Shown here piece after piece: positions 9,247 to 17,164 of a stretch of 64,000 bases of DNA; positions within the stretch are counted from its first letter, which is position 1; each line of letters opens with the position of its first letter. The notes beneath the pieces were generated by a model. The model searched no databases. It had not been told where the DNA came from and was given only the letters and a program-made list of their open reading frames with translations. A program made the position numbers and the translations under genes. The stretch covers positions 1-64,000 of the forward strand of contig JAJPIG010000020.1 in the NCBI GenBank assembly GCA_021324855.1, read 5' to 3'. The stretch is from Pseudomonadota bacterium. GTDB taxonomy: Bacteria; Desulfobacterota; Binatia; Binatales; Binataceae.

Positions 9247-10494
9247 TCAGTGTGTCATCACCGGGGCCACGGCGCTGCGGCGCAAATGCGACAGCACGGC
9301 CATCTGGCGCTGATTAAGCTGGCGCAGGCTGCCCCCGCTGCGTGAGCCGCCGGCGCGCGCCACCAGGATTTCAGGCGCCTTGATGCCCTCGACCGCGGCC
9401 CGCTCAAGCTTGATTCCGAGCGCGCGTTCGATATCGCGCAGCGCCATCCCGTCCTCCGGTGTCACAAGGCTCAGCGCCTCGCCCGACTTGCCCATCCGCG
9501 CAGTCCGTCCAATGCGATGGATATAGGTCTCGGGGATCTCCGGCAGATCGAAGTTGATGACGTGCGAGACATCGGGAATGTCGAGGCCGCGCGCCGCGAC
9601 ATCGGTCGCGACCATCACGCGGTAACGCCCCTGGCGGAAGCCGGCGAGCGCCGCATAGCGCTGGCTCTGCGAGCGGTCGCCATGAATCGCGATCGCTTTG
9701 ACGTTGCTCCGCACCAGCATCCGGCTGACTCGATCCGCACGGATCTTGGTGCGCGTGAAGACGATCGCGCTGGTGACCTCGGGACGCGTGAGCAGCGCGA
9801 GCAGCAACGCGCCCTTGTCGAGCTGGGCGACGGGATAGACGAGCTGGCGGATGGTTTCGGGGGGCGTGCGGACTTCGCCGATCGTCACTCGCTCGGGGTT
9901 GCGCAAAAATTCGCGCGCGACGCTTTCGACGCCCGCTTCCATCGTGGCCGAGAACATCAGCGTCTGATGCGGCCGCTTGATGGTGCGCAGGATCCGCCGC
10001 ACCTGCGGAATGAAACCCATGTCGAGCAGGCGGTCGGCTTCATCGATCACGACCATCTCGACGCTGTCGAGGCGCACGGTGCCGCGCTCGAGATGATCCA
10101 TCAGACGGCCGGGGCATGCGATCAGCACCTGTGGAGCGCTGTGCAAATCGCGCAACTGTGCGCCCATCGATTCGCCGCCCACGATCACCGCGGCGCGGAC
10201 ATGAGTATGCCGCGAAAGCAGCTTGAACTCGCGCGCGATCTGAACCGCGAGCTCGCGGGTCGGCGCGAGCACCAGCGCGGCTACGCCGGACTTCTTTACG
10301 TGCTGAAGATGATTCAGCATCGGCAGGATGAACGCCGCAGTCTTGCCGCTGCCGGTGGCCGCGGTCGCCACGAGGTCGCGTCCGGCCAGGGCCAGCGGAA
10401 TCGCGCTCGATTGAACCGGCGTGGGATGGTGATGGCCGCGGTCGCGGACCGCGCGCAGGATTTCAGGTGAAAGAGGAAATGCGGAAAAGGACAA
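9247..10494 (-). CDS. DEAD-box ATP-dependent RNA helicase (RhlE-like)
   Basis: 415 residues with the full DEAD-box motif set: ATGSGKT (motif I), PTREL, VIDEADRLL (motif II, DEAD), SAT (motif III), the ARGLDIPDV segment and HRIGRTAR (motif VI). The N-terminal Q-motif region is present and the C-terminal extension is short, as in RhlE-type helicases for ribosome assembly or cold adaptation. The start is a TTG at 10494 preceded by GGAG with suitable spacing; no ATG lies nearby. A promoter with a palindrome over the predicted transcription start lies about 120 bases upstream, giving a long leader like those of cold-regulated helicase genes. Confidence 0.9.
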   Translation of the reverse strand: MSFSAFPLSPEILRAVRDRGHHHPTPVQSSAIPLALAGRDLVATAATGSGKTAAFILPMLNHLQHVKKSGVAALVLAPTRELAVQIAREFKLLSRHTHVRAAVIVGGESMGAQLRDLHSAPQVLIACPGRLMDHLERGTVRLDSVEMVVIDEADRLLDMGFIPQVRRILRTIKRPHQTLMFSATMEAGVESVAREFLRNPERVTIGEVRTPPETIRQLVYPVAQLDKGALLLALLTRPEVTSAIVFTRTKIRADRVSRMLVRSNVKAIAIHGDRSQSQRYAALAGFRQGRYRVMVATDVAARGLDIPDVSHVINFDLPEIPETYIHRIGRTARMGKSGEALSLVTPEDGMALRDIERALGIKLERAAVEGIKAPEILVARAGGSRSGGSLRQLNQRQMAVLSHLRRSAVAPVMTH

Positions 10495-10598
10495 GAAGTC
10501 TCCGTTTCAGAGCCAACGGATTCACGTCGGACAGCAAAGGCCGAACAATTGGTTCTGGTTTGATTGCGATTAGGACGCTGCGGAATCCGGCGAGCGCT

Positions 10599-10615
10599 TC
10601 AGCCATAATGGCTGA
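10599..10615. repeat. Palindrome, candidate operator over the helicase transcription start
   Basis: TCAGCCAT-A-ATGGCTGA, two 8-base arms around a single base. It sits directly downstream of the candidate -10 element of the helicase gene, which is where a repressor site would block transcription. Confidence 0.4.
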
Positions 10616-10620
10616 CAGTT

Positions 10621-10649
10621 ACCATACAGTGAACCGGCGGCTACATCAA
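10621..10649 (-). promoter_or_regulatory. Candidate promoter of the DEAD-box helicase
   Basis: On the minus strand, TTGATG (10649-10644) and TATGGT (10626-10621) are separated by 17 bases. Each matches the sigma70 consensus at four of six positions. The predicted transcription start near 10614 falls inside the palindrome at 10599-10615, leaving an untranslated leader of about 120 bases. Confidence 0.4.
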
Positions 10650-10805
10650 GTAGACTTCTAACGGGTATTTATCTCAATGCGAAACCCGGCCGGAACGAAC
10701 GAGCCATTCGCGAGCCCTCCATGAGTCTGCCGACTGATTCTGTCCGTCGAAGATCATGGACGCCCACAGGGAACCCGCGCTGGTTATCGGGCGCGACGAA
10801 AGCGC

Positions 10806-11945
10806 TCAACCGATCGAGTCTTTGCGAGCATCCGCGGTTTGCACGGCGCGCGGTGTCACATTTTTCGTGAGCGACACCGCGATCGGATGGCGGACCAGGA
10901 TCAGCGTCACGGCCGCGCCCATGGTCGGAAAGGCCAGGATCGCCATCCGCGACAAGTTTCCCGACAGCAGCATCTGAACGAACACCAGCGGCAGCCACCA
11001 TAGAAGCGGCGCATCGAGCCGGCCGATCCAGGCCTCGCGCGCCTCGGGTCCGCCGAAAAAACCGAGCGCGACAATCAGCCAGAACGGCCCGTACCCCATC
11101 ATCAGGTTCAGTTCACCATGACCGTACATCAGGTCTCGAATCGACCCGGGAATCTTATGCTCATGGGCGAACGCGGCGGCGAGGTTCCGGGTCTGATCGG
11201 TATGCAGCCAGAGATCGACTCCGGATCGCATTCCGAATGCCATCAGGTAGCCGATGATCAGTAGGCCGACGATGCGCGGCTTCGACATCGCGCCAAAGAA
11301 AAACAGGATCGGAACTAGGAAGGCGAAGTTCTCCTTCACCGATGGTCCCAACAGCAATATCGCGGCGAGAAGCGGTTCCGAGCGGACCCGGATCGCGTAA
11401 AAGGAAGCGGCGACGATTAGGAAGAGCGGGCTGTCGATCGAAGGGAGCCCGGTCTCGTCGATCACGTCGCGGCTCAGGATGAACGCGAGTACGCCAATCA
11501 GCGCGTAGCCGGGCTCAGGGACGAAATCGAGCAGCATCAGAAAGAGCACGAGTGCAGCCGCGGCGGTGAGCGCGAGATTCACGACAAAGAACGCCGGGCG
11601 AATCAAGGCTTCACGGCTGCTGTGCGGCGTAGCGATCGAAATCACGTCCGCCAGCGCGCGCGCCGCGATCGGCACGGCGACGCGATAGGTATGCACCGGA
11701 TTGGCGGGCGCCTGTCCCTCGGCGAGACGCAGGTAGCTGACGACATCGTTGCCGGTTGGGTAGCGGCTCAGATCGAAGTAGTGATACGGGAGCCAGGCCG
11801 GACCGGCGATCAAACCCGCGAAGAAGAGATACCACGCAACCAGCGCGATTACGCGGCGACGTCGCGCTTGGTCTTCGTGGCGCATCGAAGCTTTCTCGAG
11901 ACCGCCGAATGCCGGCGGGTCAGACTTCGCGGCGAACCTGCTCAT
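10806..11945 (-). CDS. Polytopic inner-membrane protein of unknown function
   Basis: 379 residues with about 8-9 hydrophobic segments: near residues 33-52, 118-140, 148-163, 175-187, 196-220, 227-242, 285-300, 318-335 and 340-355. An extracytoplasmic loop follows the first segment and carries a YRVAVPIAARALAD stretch. The general appearance is like multi-spanning glycosyltransferase-type or mannosyltransferase-type membrane proteins, but I recognise no catalytic motif and assign no function. The start is uncertain: the ATG at 11945 overlaps the upstream gene by 26 bases, while the ATG at 11885 has a better GAGAAAG ribosome binding site and would drop 20 residues. It is the last gene of the leftward run that begins at cofG. 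Confidence 0.7.
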   Translation of the reverse strand: MSRFAAKSDPPAFGGLEKASMRHEDQARRRRVIALVAWYLFFAGLIAGPAWLPYHYFDLSRYPTGNDVVSYLRLAEGQAPANPVHTYRVAVPIAARALADVISIATPHSSREALIRPAFFVVNLALTAAAALVLFLMLLDFVPEPGYALIGVLAFILSRDVIDETGLPSIDSPLFLIVAASFYAIRVRSEPLLAAILLLGPSVKENFAFLVPILFFFGAMSKPRIVGLLIIGYLMAFGMRSGVDLWLHTDQTRNLAAAFAHEHKIPGSIRDLMYGHGELNLMMGYGPFWLIVALGFFGGPEAREAWIGRLDAPLLWWLPLVFVQMLLSGNLSRMAILAFPTMGAAVTLILVRHPIAVSLTKNVTPRAVQTADARKDSIG

Positions 11946-12903
11946 CGATCACGATCGATAATCGGTCGCGATACGCGGAGGGCGGGAGTTCGGCGAGCAA
12001 CGCGCGCGCGCGCTGCACCTGATCGGCGGCCATTGCCCGCGCCCGCTCGATTACTTCCGGCGCGCGCAGCAAATCGAGCGCGCGGCGAAAGACCGCGTCA
12101 TCGTGCGAGGCGCCATTGCGGAACATCGCGCGCAGGCCGGGATTATGCTCCGCCGCCAGCACCATCGGCAGCGACGGGATGCCGGCGCGGAGATCGGAGC
12201 CGACCGGCTTGCCGATCTTTTCCTCGGGACCGAGGATGTCGAGCAGATCGTCAACCATCTGGAAAGCGAGGCCGACAGCGTTGCCCAGCCGGCTCATCGC
12301 GTCGCCCAGCGTGGGCGGCGCTCCGGCGAGATCGGCCGCGACCTTGCCGCCTGCCGCGAACAGCGATGCGGTTTTGCGCGTGATGACCGCGAGGTAATCG
12401 TCGAGGCTCGCCCCCGCGTTGAAGCGCAGCCGCCCCTCCATCGCCTCGCCCTCAGTCAGTTGGATGCACGCGCGCGCGGCGGTCAGCACCAGCGGCTCAT
12501 CGAAACGTCCGCAAATCTCGAACGCGCGGCAGAAGAGGTAATCGCCCGCGACCAGCGTCGGCGCCATCCCGTAGCGCGCATACGCCGACGGACGGCCGCG
12601 GCGCAGCACGCCCGCATCGATGATGTCGTCGTGGAGCAACGTCGCCGAATGAATCAGTTCGAGCGCAGTGGCGGCATCGACCGCGTCACGCCGCGCGCCG
12701 TCATCGCCGCCGCACGCCCGGTAGACCAGCATGATGAACGTCGGCCGCAGACGCTTGCCGCTGCCATCGACGAGGTAGTGACAAATCTCGCCGATCTGCG
12801 ATTCGTTGGAATCGAGCAGGGCCGAAAGCCGTTCCTCGACCGCCGTGAGATCGGCCTCGAGCACGCCGGCGGCGTTCGATGAGGAGGCGAATAGGGATGC
12901 CAT
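11920..12903 (-). CDS. Polyprenyl diphosphate synthase (IspB-like)
   Basis: 327 residues from the ATG at 12903. The frame is also open to GTG codons at 12915 and 12951; the latter would overlap cofE by 29 bases. Both aspartate-rich motifs of trans-prenyltransferases are present: LLHDDIID (first DDxxD) and FQMVDDLLD (second). GSGKRLRP near residue 50 binds the isopentenyl diphosphate. The enzyme builds long-chain isoprenoid diphosphates for quinones or carrier lipids in the cytoplasm. It directly follows cofE on the same strand, so it is probably co-transcribed with the F420 genes, although no biochemical link is needed. Confidence 0.9.
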   Translation of the reverse strand: MASLFASSSNAAGVLEADLTAVEERLSALLDSNESQIGEICHYLVDGSGKRLRPTFIMLVYRACGGDDGARRDAVDAATALELIHSATLLHDDIIDAGVLRRGRPSAYARYGMAPTLVAGDYLFCRAFEICGRFDEPLVLTAARACIQLTEGEAMEGRLRFNAGASLDDYLAVITRKTASLFAAGGKVAADLAGAPPTLGDAMSRLGNAVGLAFQMVDDLLDILGPEEKIGKPVGSDLRAGIPSLPMVLAAEHNPGLRAMFRNGASHDDAVFRRALDLLRAPEVIERARAMAADQVQRARALLAELPPSAYRDRLSIVIDEQVRREV

Positions 12904-12922
12904 GCCCTGCTTCACGGTTCGC

Positions 12923-13675
12923 CTAGCGAAAGAGATCGAGCTCCGGCGCACGAATCAGCGATCGCGCGTCCGACTCCGACGCTTGGTACTGATAGCCGCG
13001 GATCATCACTGCCGGTAATCCGGCATCCTTGCGCATCAGCAGGCCGGCCGCGGATGCGAGTTCATCGGCGATGGCGAGCACAGTGTGATGCAGCTCACGC
13101 CCGCCCATGTCGCGGGAACCGCGCAAATCGAGCAGCGGCTGCATCCCGGCGATTCCCAAGCATACTTCAGTCTGCCCTTCACGCCACGGCCTGCCGAAAG
13201 TGTCGGTTATCAGGACGGCAAGGTCAACGCCGGCGCGACGCTTGAGGCCGGCGCGGATTCTGGCCGCCGACGCATCGGGATCGATCGGCAGCAGGATAGC
13301 GCGTCCGTCGGCCATGCTGTTCGACTCGTCCATTCCGGCGTTCGCGCACACCCATCCCGGTCCGGTCTCGACGATCAGCACACCGCGCTCCATCCGGATG
13401 ATCCGCTTCGCTTCGCGCAGAACCAACTCGACGGAACGCGAATCCTTGCCGTGTTGCGCGGCGAAATTCCGCGCGAGCGCAGAGGGCGTAACATCGGCCA
13501 GCTCGCGCGTCCGGCCTTCCGACTTGGAGACGATCTTCTGACACACTGCTACGATGTCGCCGGCCGCGAAGCGCAGCCCCTGGCGCGATGCGGCGCTGAA
13601 AATCAGGTCCGCAAGATCATCGCCGGCCTGGATTAGCGGGATACCCTCAATCGCGGTGAGCGTCACCGAGCTCAT
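12923..13675 (-). CDS. cofE: Coenzyme F420-0:L-glutamate ligase CofE
   Basis: 250 residues, the size of stand-alone CofE rather than the actinobacterial FbiB fusion, which adds a nitroreductase-like domain. The family features include an early GIPLIQAGDDLADLI, a catalytic block DIVAVCQKIVSKSEGR and ITDTFGRPWREGQTEVCLG in the second half. CofE adds gamma-linked glutamates to F420-0 using GTP. It lies 15 bases after cofD and in front of the prenyl synthase, all on the minus strand, in the last steps of the pathway encoded here. Confidence 0.93.
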   Translation of the reverse strand: MSSVTLTAIEGIPLIQAGDDLADLIFSAASRQGLRFAAGDIVAVCQKIVSKSEGRTRELADVTPSALARNFAAQHGKDSRSVELVLREAKRIIRMERGVLIVETGPGWVCANAGMDESNSMADGRAILLPIDPDASAARIRAGLKRRAGVDLAVLITDTFGRPWREGQTEVCLGIAGMQPLLDLRGSRDMGGRELHHTVLAIADELASAAGLLMRKDAGLPAVMIRGYQYQASESDARSLIRAPELDLFR

Positions 13676-13690
13676 AAAGTCAGAACCAGC

Positions 13691-14650
13691 CTACACTGCG
13701 AGCGCGGTCATAACTATGCCGGCTAACCGGGCGGCCCGGGCGGGAGTCGTCATGATGGTATCGGTTGCGATCGCGCGCATCCCGAGCGACTCGATCGAGG
13801 CGATATGCCGGCGGTCGGCGTTGTCGAGGACAAAGAGTCCAACACAATCGGCGTATAGCCGCGCGACGCCGAGCGGCGAGACCTCATGGCCCAGCCCACG
13901 CATCATCTTGTCCGCCGGACCTTTAATCGTGCGTCCGCCGACGATCGGGCTTACCGCGGCGACGCGATTTTTTGCGGCACGTAGGGCTTCGCGAATCGGC
14001 GCGAGACCGAGGATCGGGCCGAGCGAGACGAACGGGTTCGACGGCGCGAGGATGATTGCCGCGGAGCTTTCGATCGCCTCGATTGCCGCCGGCACCGGCG
14101 TCGCCGCTTCGATTCCGCGCAGCTCGATGCGCTCGATCGCGCCGCGCGCCCGCCGATGAACCAGATATTCCTGGAACGGGAGGGCGTCGGGGCGCCCGCG
14201 CAGCTTGACGAAGGTGCGCACGCGATTGTCGCTCATCGGAATCACACCCGCCTTGACGCCGAGCCGCGCCGCGATTTCCGCGGTCACACGACTAAGCGGG
14301 ATGCCGTCGCGTATCCGCTGCGTGCGATAGATATGAGTCGCGAGGTCGCGATCGCCGAGTGCGAACCACGCCCGGCCATAAAAGCGCTCGAGCGCGGCGA
14401 GCGTGTTGAAGGTCTCGTTCCTGAGTCCCCAGCCGTGCGTTGGATTGGCGAGGCCGGCCAGCGTGTAGATGATCGTATCGACGTCAGGCGAGACGTGGAG
14501 CCCGTAAAACTCCTCATCGTCGCCCGTGTTGACGATTACCCGGACGCGCCGTTCGTCGGCGCGTTGGACCAGGCCGCGCAGGAACCTAGCCGCACCCACT
14601 CCCCCCGCAAGCATAGTGATCGGCGGAAGGTGTGATCGGGCGCGCGCCAT
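13691..14650 (-). CDS. cofD: 2-phospho-L-lactate (or phosphoenolpyruvate) transferase CofD
   Basis: 319 residues. The N-terminus ITMLAGGVGAARFLRGL is the typical CofD nucleotide-binding start, and the NTGDDEEFYGLHVSPDVDT block and LGDRDLATH segment are family hallmarks. CofD moves the phospholactyl or phosphoenolpyruvyl group from its GDP-activated form to the deazaflavin Fo, making F420-0. The ATG at 14650 is inside the end of cofH, a 65-base overlap. An alternative ATG at 14614 would still overlap and would cut into the conserved N-terminal strand, so the longer form is preferred. The partner CofC/FbiD guanylyltransferase is not in the window. Confidence 0.93.
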   Translation of the reverse strand: MARARSHLPPITMLAGGVGAARFLRGLVQRADERRVRVIVNTGDDEEFYGLHVSPDVDTIIYTLAGLANPTHGWGLRNETFNTLAALERFYGRAWFALGDRDLATHIYRTQRIRDGIPLSRVTAEIAARLGVKAGVIPMSDNRVRTFVKLRGRPDALPFQEYLVHRRARGAIERIELRGIEAATPVPAAIEAIESSAAIILAPSNPFVSLGPILGLAPIREALRAAKNRVAAVSPIVGGRTIKGPADKMMRGLGHEVSPLGVARLYADCVGLFVLDNADRRHIASIESLGMRAIATDTIMTTPARAARLAGIVMTALAV

Positions 14651-15830
14651 TGGGTGCCTTTCGTCCGTAGAGTTTCTGGTACAGCGTGGTGCGCTCGACC
14701 GCGATGCGGCCCATCGCGCGTGCTTGCTCCTCGATCAGGTCGACCGGCACGAACTCGCCGGCATCGCCGCCCGCCTGCGCTGTGATGCTTTCTTCCATCA
14801 GCGTGCCGGAAAAATCGTTGCATCCGGCCTTAAGCGTGGTTGCGGCGAGTTCGACGCCGAGCTTCACCCACGAGGTCTGCAGATTGTCTATCTGGCCGCG
14901 CAGGTAAAGCCGCGCCAGCGCGTACATCTGGAAGTCGAGCCAGCCCTTCTCGATCGGCTTCACCATTCCCTTGCGATACATCACGGTGTTCTGATGGATG
15001 AAGCGCAGCGGCACGAACTCCGTGAAACCGTGTGTCTGTTTCTGGATACTGCGAATCAGTTCGAGATGGTTGATGACCTGCTGCGGACTTTCGATATGCC
15101 CGTACATGATTGTGGAGGTCGTCGGCACGCCGAGCGCATGCGCCGTTGTGATGATCTCGACCCAGGTCGCCACATCGACTTTCTTGTGGCTCAGCACTTC
15201 ACGCACGCTGTCATCGAGGATTTCGGCCGCGGTGCCCGGAATCGAGCCGAGGCCCGCATCGCGGAGCATCGCAATGTACTCCGGGTAGTCCATCCGGGCG
15301 CGGCGCGCGCCGTACATGATCTCCATCGGCGAGAACGCGTGCACGTGGATGTCGGGGAACTGCATTTTGATCTTCGCGAGCAGGTCGCGATAGCGAAAGG
15401 CGGGCATGTCGGGATTGATTCCGCCTTGCATGCAGACTTCGGTCGCGCCGCGGGCGCGCGCATCTGCGACCTTCGCGAGCACGGTCTCGTCGGAATGATC
15501 GTAGGCGTCGGATTCCCAGCGCTGGCGCTTGAAGCCGCAGAACTGACATCCGACGAAACAGATGTTGGTGAAATTGATATTGCGATTGACGACATAGGTG
15601 ACTTCGTCACCGCAATCCTCGGCGCGCGCGAGGTCGGCGCATTTGATTGCGGCGCGCAAATCGTCGCCGCGGGCGGTGTAGAGACGGAGACCGTCCTCGG
15701 GCGTGAGTTCGCGCCGGTTGAGAGCGCCGGTCAGCACGGCGCGGACATCGGGTGAGGCGCGATCGAGCAGCACGCCCAGCGGCGTCGCTTCGATTTCATC
15801 CACATAGTCGCGAAATTCAAGATCGGTCAC
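14586..15830 (-). CDS. cofH: FO synthase subunit CofH (radical SAM)
   Basis: 414 residues with the radical SAM cluster motif CFVGCQFC at about residue 91 and GGINPDMP, GTAAEILDD and TSTIMYGH segments typical of CofH/MqnE-type enzymes. With CofG it couples 5-amino-6-ribitylaminouracil and tyrosine into the deazaflavin chromophore Fo. The start is a GTG at 15830 whose GTGA overlaps the cofG stop codon, implying translational coupling. The tail CGGSGCG at the C-terminus lies in the cofD overlap. Confidence 0.93.
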   Translation of the reverse strand: MTDLEFRDYVDEIEATPLGVLLDRASPDVRAVLTGALNRRELTPEDGLRLYTARGDDLRAAIKCADLARAEDCGDEVTYVVNRNINFTNICFVGCQFCGFKRQRWESDAYDHSDETVLAKVADARARGATEVCMQGGINPDMPAFRYRDLLAKIKMQFPDIHVHAFSPMEIMYGARRARMDYPEYIAMLRDAGLGSIPGTAAEILDDSVREVLSHKKVDVATWVEIITTAHALGVPTTSTIMYGHIESPQQVINHLELIRSIQKQTHGFTEFVPLRFIHQNTVMYRKGMVKPIEKGWLDFQMYALARLYLRGQIDNLQTSWVKLGVELAATTLKAGCNDFSGTLMEESITAQAGGDAGEFVPVDLIEEQARAMGRIAVERTTLYQKLYGRKAPNGARPITPSADHYACGGSGCG

Positions 15831-17026
15831 GCGATACCTCCGGCGATCCTGGAGCCCAGCTCCGCGGTCAGCGACGCGAGCGCCGGGTCAAGCCATTCAT
15901 CATCGATGTATTCGGGATAGATCGCGAGCCGCTCGCGCAGCTCGAAACCGGCGCGGGCGCAACGCTGGCCGAGCCGCTCGACGTGCGGCCACGGTGCCTC
16001 GGGATTGACGAAATCGGGCGTAAGCGGCGAAATTCCGCCCCAGTCGTTGATGCCCGCATCGAGGAACAATTCGATCTGATTCGGCGACAGATTCGGCGGC
16101 GCCTGCACGTTCATTTCCGCGCCCAGCACCAGTCGTGCAGTCGCGATCGCGCGGACCATCTCGAGCGCATCCGGTTCCGGCGCGTCGGCCATCGCGATCT
16201 CGGGCTTGGCGCGAAAGTTCTGGATGATGACTTCCTGAACATGGCCGTGACGCTCATGCAGGTCGCGAATCGCGATCAGGCTTTGCGCGCGCTCGGCCGG
16301 CGTTTCGCCGATGCCCAGCAGGATGCCGGTGGTGAACGGAATTTTTTCCGCGCCGGCCTCGTCGATCATGCGCAGTCGCCGCGCAGGGTCTTTGTCCGGG
16401 GCCCACTGATGCACGCCGCCGCGCGCCCGGAGCCGCGGCGCGATGCTCTCGAGCATCAGGCCCATGCTTGCGTTGAGCGGCCGCAGCGCGCGCATTTCAT
16501 CCCGCGTCATCAGGCCCGCATTGGTATGCGGCAGCAGGCCTTCGCCGAGCGCGATTTCGCAGGCGCGCCCAACATACTCGATCGTGCTGCGCACCCCGAG
16601 CGCCGCCAGGGTCTCGCGATGCTCCTTGAAGGCGACCTCGGGTTTGTCGCCGAGACACATCAGCGCTTCCTTGCATCCGAGCGCGCGTCCCCGTTGTGAC
16701 CATTCGCGGATCTCCTCCGGCAGCATGGTCCATGCGCCGGGCTCGCCCGGGTCCTTGCGGAACGTGCAGTAGGTGCATCGATCGCGACATAAGTTGGTGA
16801 TCGGCAGAAAAATCTTGCGCGAGTAAGTGACCACGCGGCCCTTGACGCGATCGCGAAGCTCGCGCGCCGCCGCCATCACGGAATCGAGCGCGGCGCCGGG
16901 ACACTCGATCAGCGCGATCGCTTCGCGCTCAGTGAGCCGCACGCCATCCAGCGCGCGATCGAGGATCGACCGCAACGAGGCGTCTGCTGCGCCGTCGCGT
17001 ACGGCTATCGCACCGTCCAGCATCAC
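15827..17026 (-). CDS. cofG: FO synthase subunit CofG (radical SAM)
   Basis: 399 residues with the radical SAM motif CRDRCTYC at about residue 80 and the conserved ECLGDKPE-like LMCLGDKPEVAFKEH segment. The C-terminal AGINDWGGISPLTPDFVNPE stretch is diagnostic of CofG. It works with CofH to make Fo. Two start codons are adjacent, GTG at 17026 and ATG at 17023. No ribosome binding site is visible, and a possible promoter (TTGCCT, 17 bases, TATATA at 17035-17040 on the minus strand) would place the transcript start almost at the start codon, so the mRNA may be leaderless or the true start may be slightly downstream. It heads the leftward F420 operon. Confidence 0.93.
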   Translation of the reverse strand: MMLDGAIAVRDGAADASLRSILDRALDGVRLTEREAIALIECPGAALDSVMAAARELRDRVKGRVVTYSRKIFLPITNLCRDRCTYCTFRKDPGEPGAWTMLPEEIREWSQRGRALGCKEALMCLGDKPEVAFKEHRETLAALGVRSTIEYVGRACEIALGEGLLPHTNAGLMTRDEMRALRPLNASMGLMLESIAPRLRARGGVHQWAPDKDPARRLRMIDEAGAEKIPFTTGILLGIGETPAERAQSLIAIRDLHERHGHVQEVIIQNFRAKPEIAMADAPEPDALEMVRAIATARLVLGAEMNVQAPPNLSPNQIELFLDAGINDWGGISPLTPDFVNPEAPWPHVERLGQRCARAGFELRERLAIYPEYIDDEWLDPALASLTAELGSRIAGGIA

Positions 17027-17100
17027 TATCGCCGTATATAGGTCATCATCTTCGGGCAGGCAACCTCGGCTGCGCGCAGGAAAAGCATCGCAGAACGATT

Positions 17101-17128
17101 TTGATAGTTCCGCGCAAATTGCGATAAT
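17101..17128 (+). promoter_or_regulatory. Sigma70-type promoter of the 2-oxo acid dehydrogenase operon
   Basis: TTGATA (17101-17106), a 16-base spacer, then GATAAT (17123-17128); each hexamer matches five of six consensus positions. A GGAGAAG ribosome binding site at 17149-17155 lies nine bases before the ATG at 17165. Confidence 0.6.
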
Positions 17129-17164
17129 CTTGAAAGGTCAGGAGTTTCGGAGAAGCAGAACACG

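Larger units (their letters stand above)
10495..10805. other. Helicase leader and intergenic region
   Basis: 311 bases between two leftward genes. It holds the candidate helicase promoter (10621-10649) and a 17-base palindrome (10599-10615). The rest, from 10650 to 10805, lies downstream of the membrane protein gene and shows no convincing gene; open frames there are shadows. Confidence 0.5.

Noticed and set aside
14526-15755. A 409-codon open frame on the plus strand over cofH
   Set aside because: The minus strand encodes CofH with the radical SAM motif. The opposite frame has no recognisable domain.
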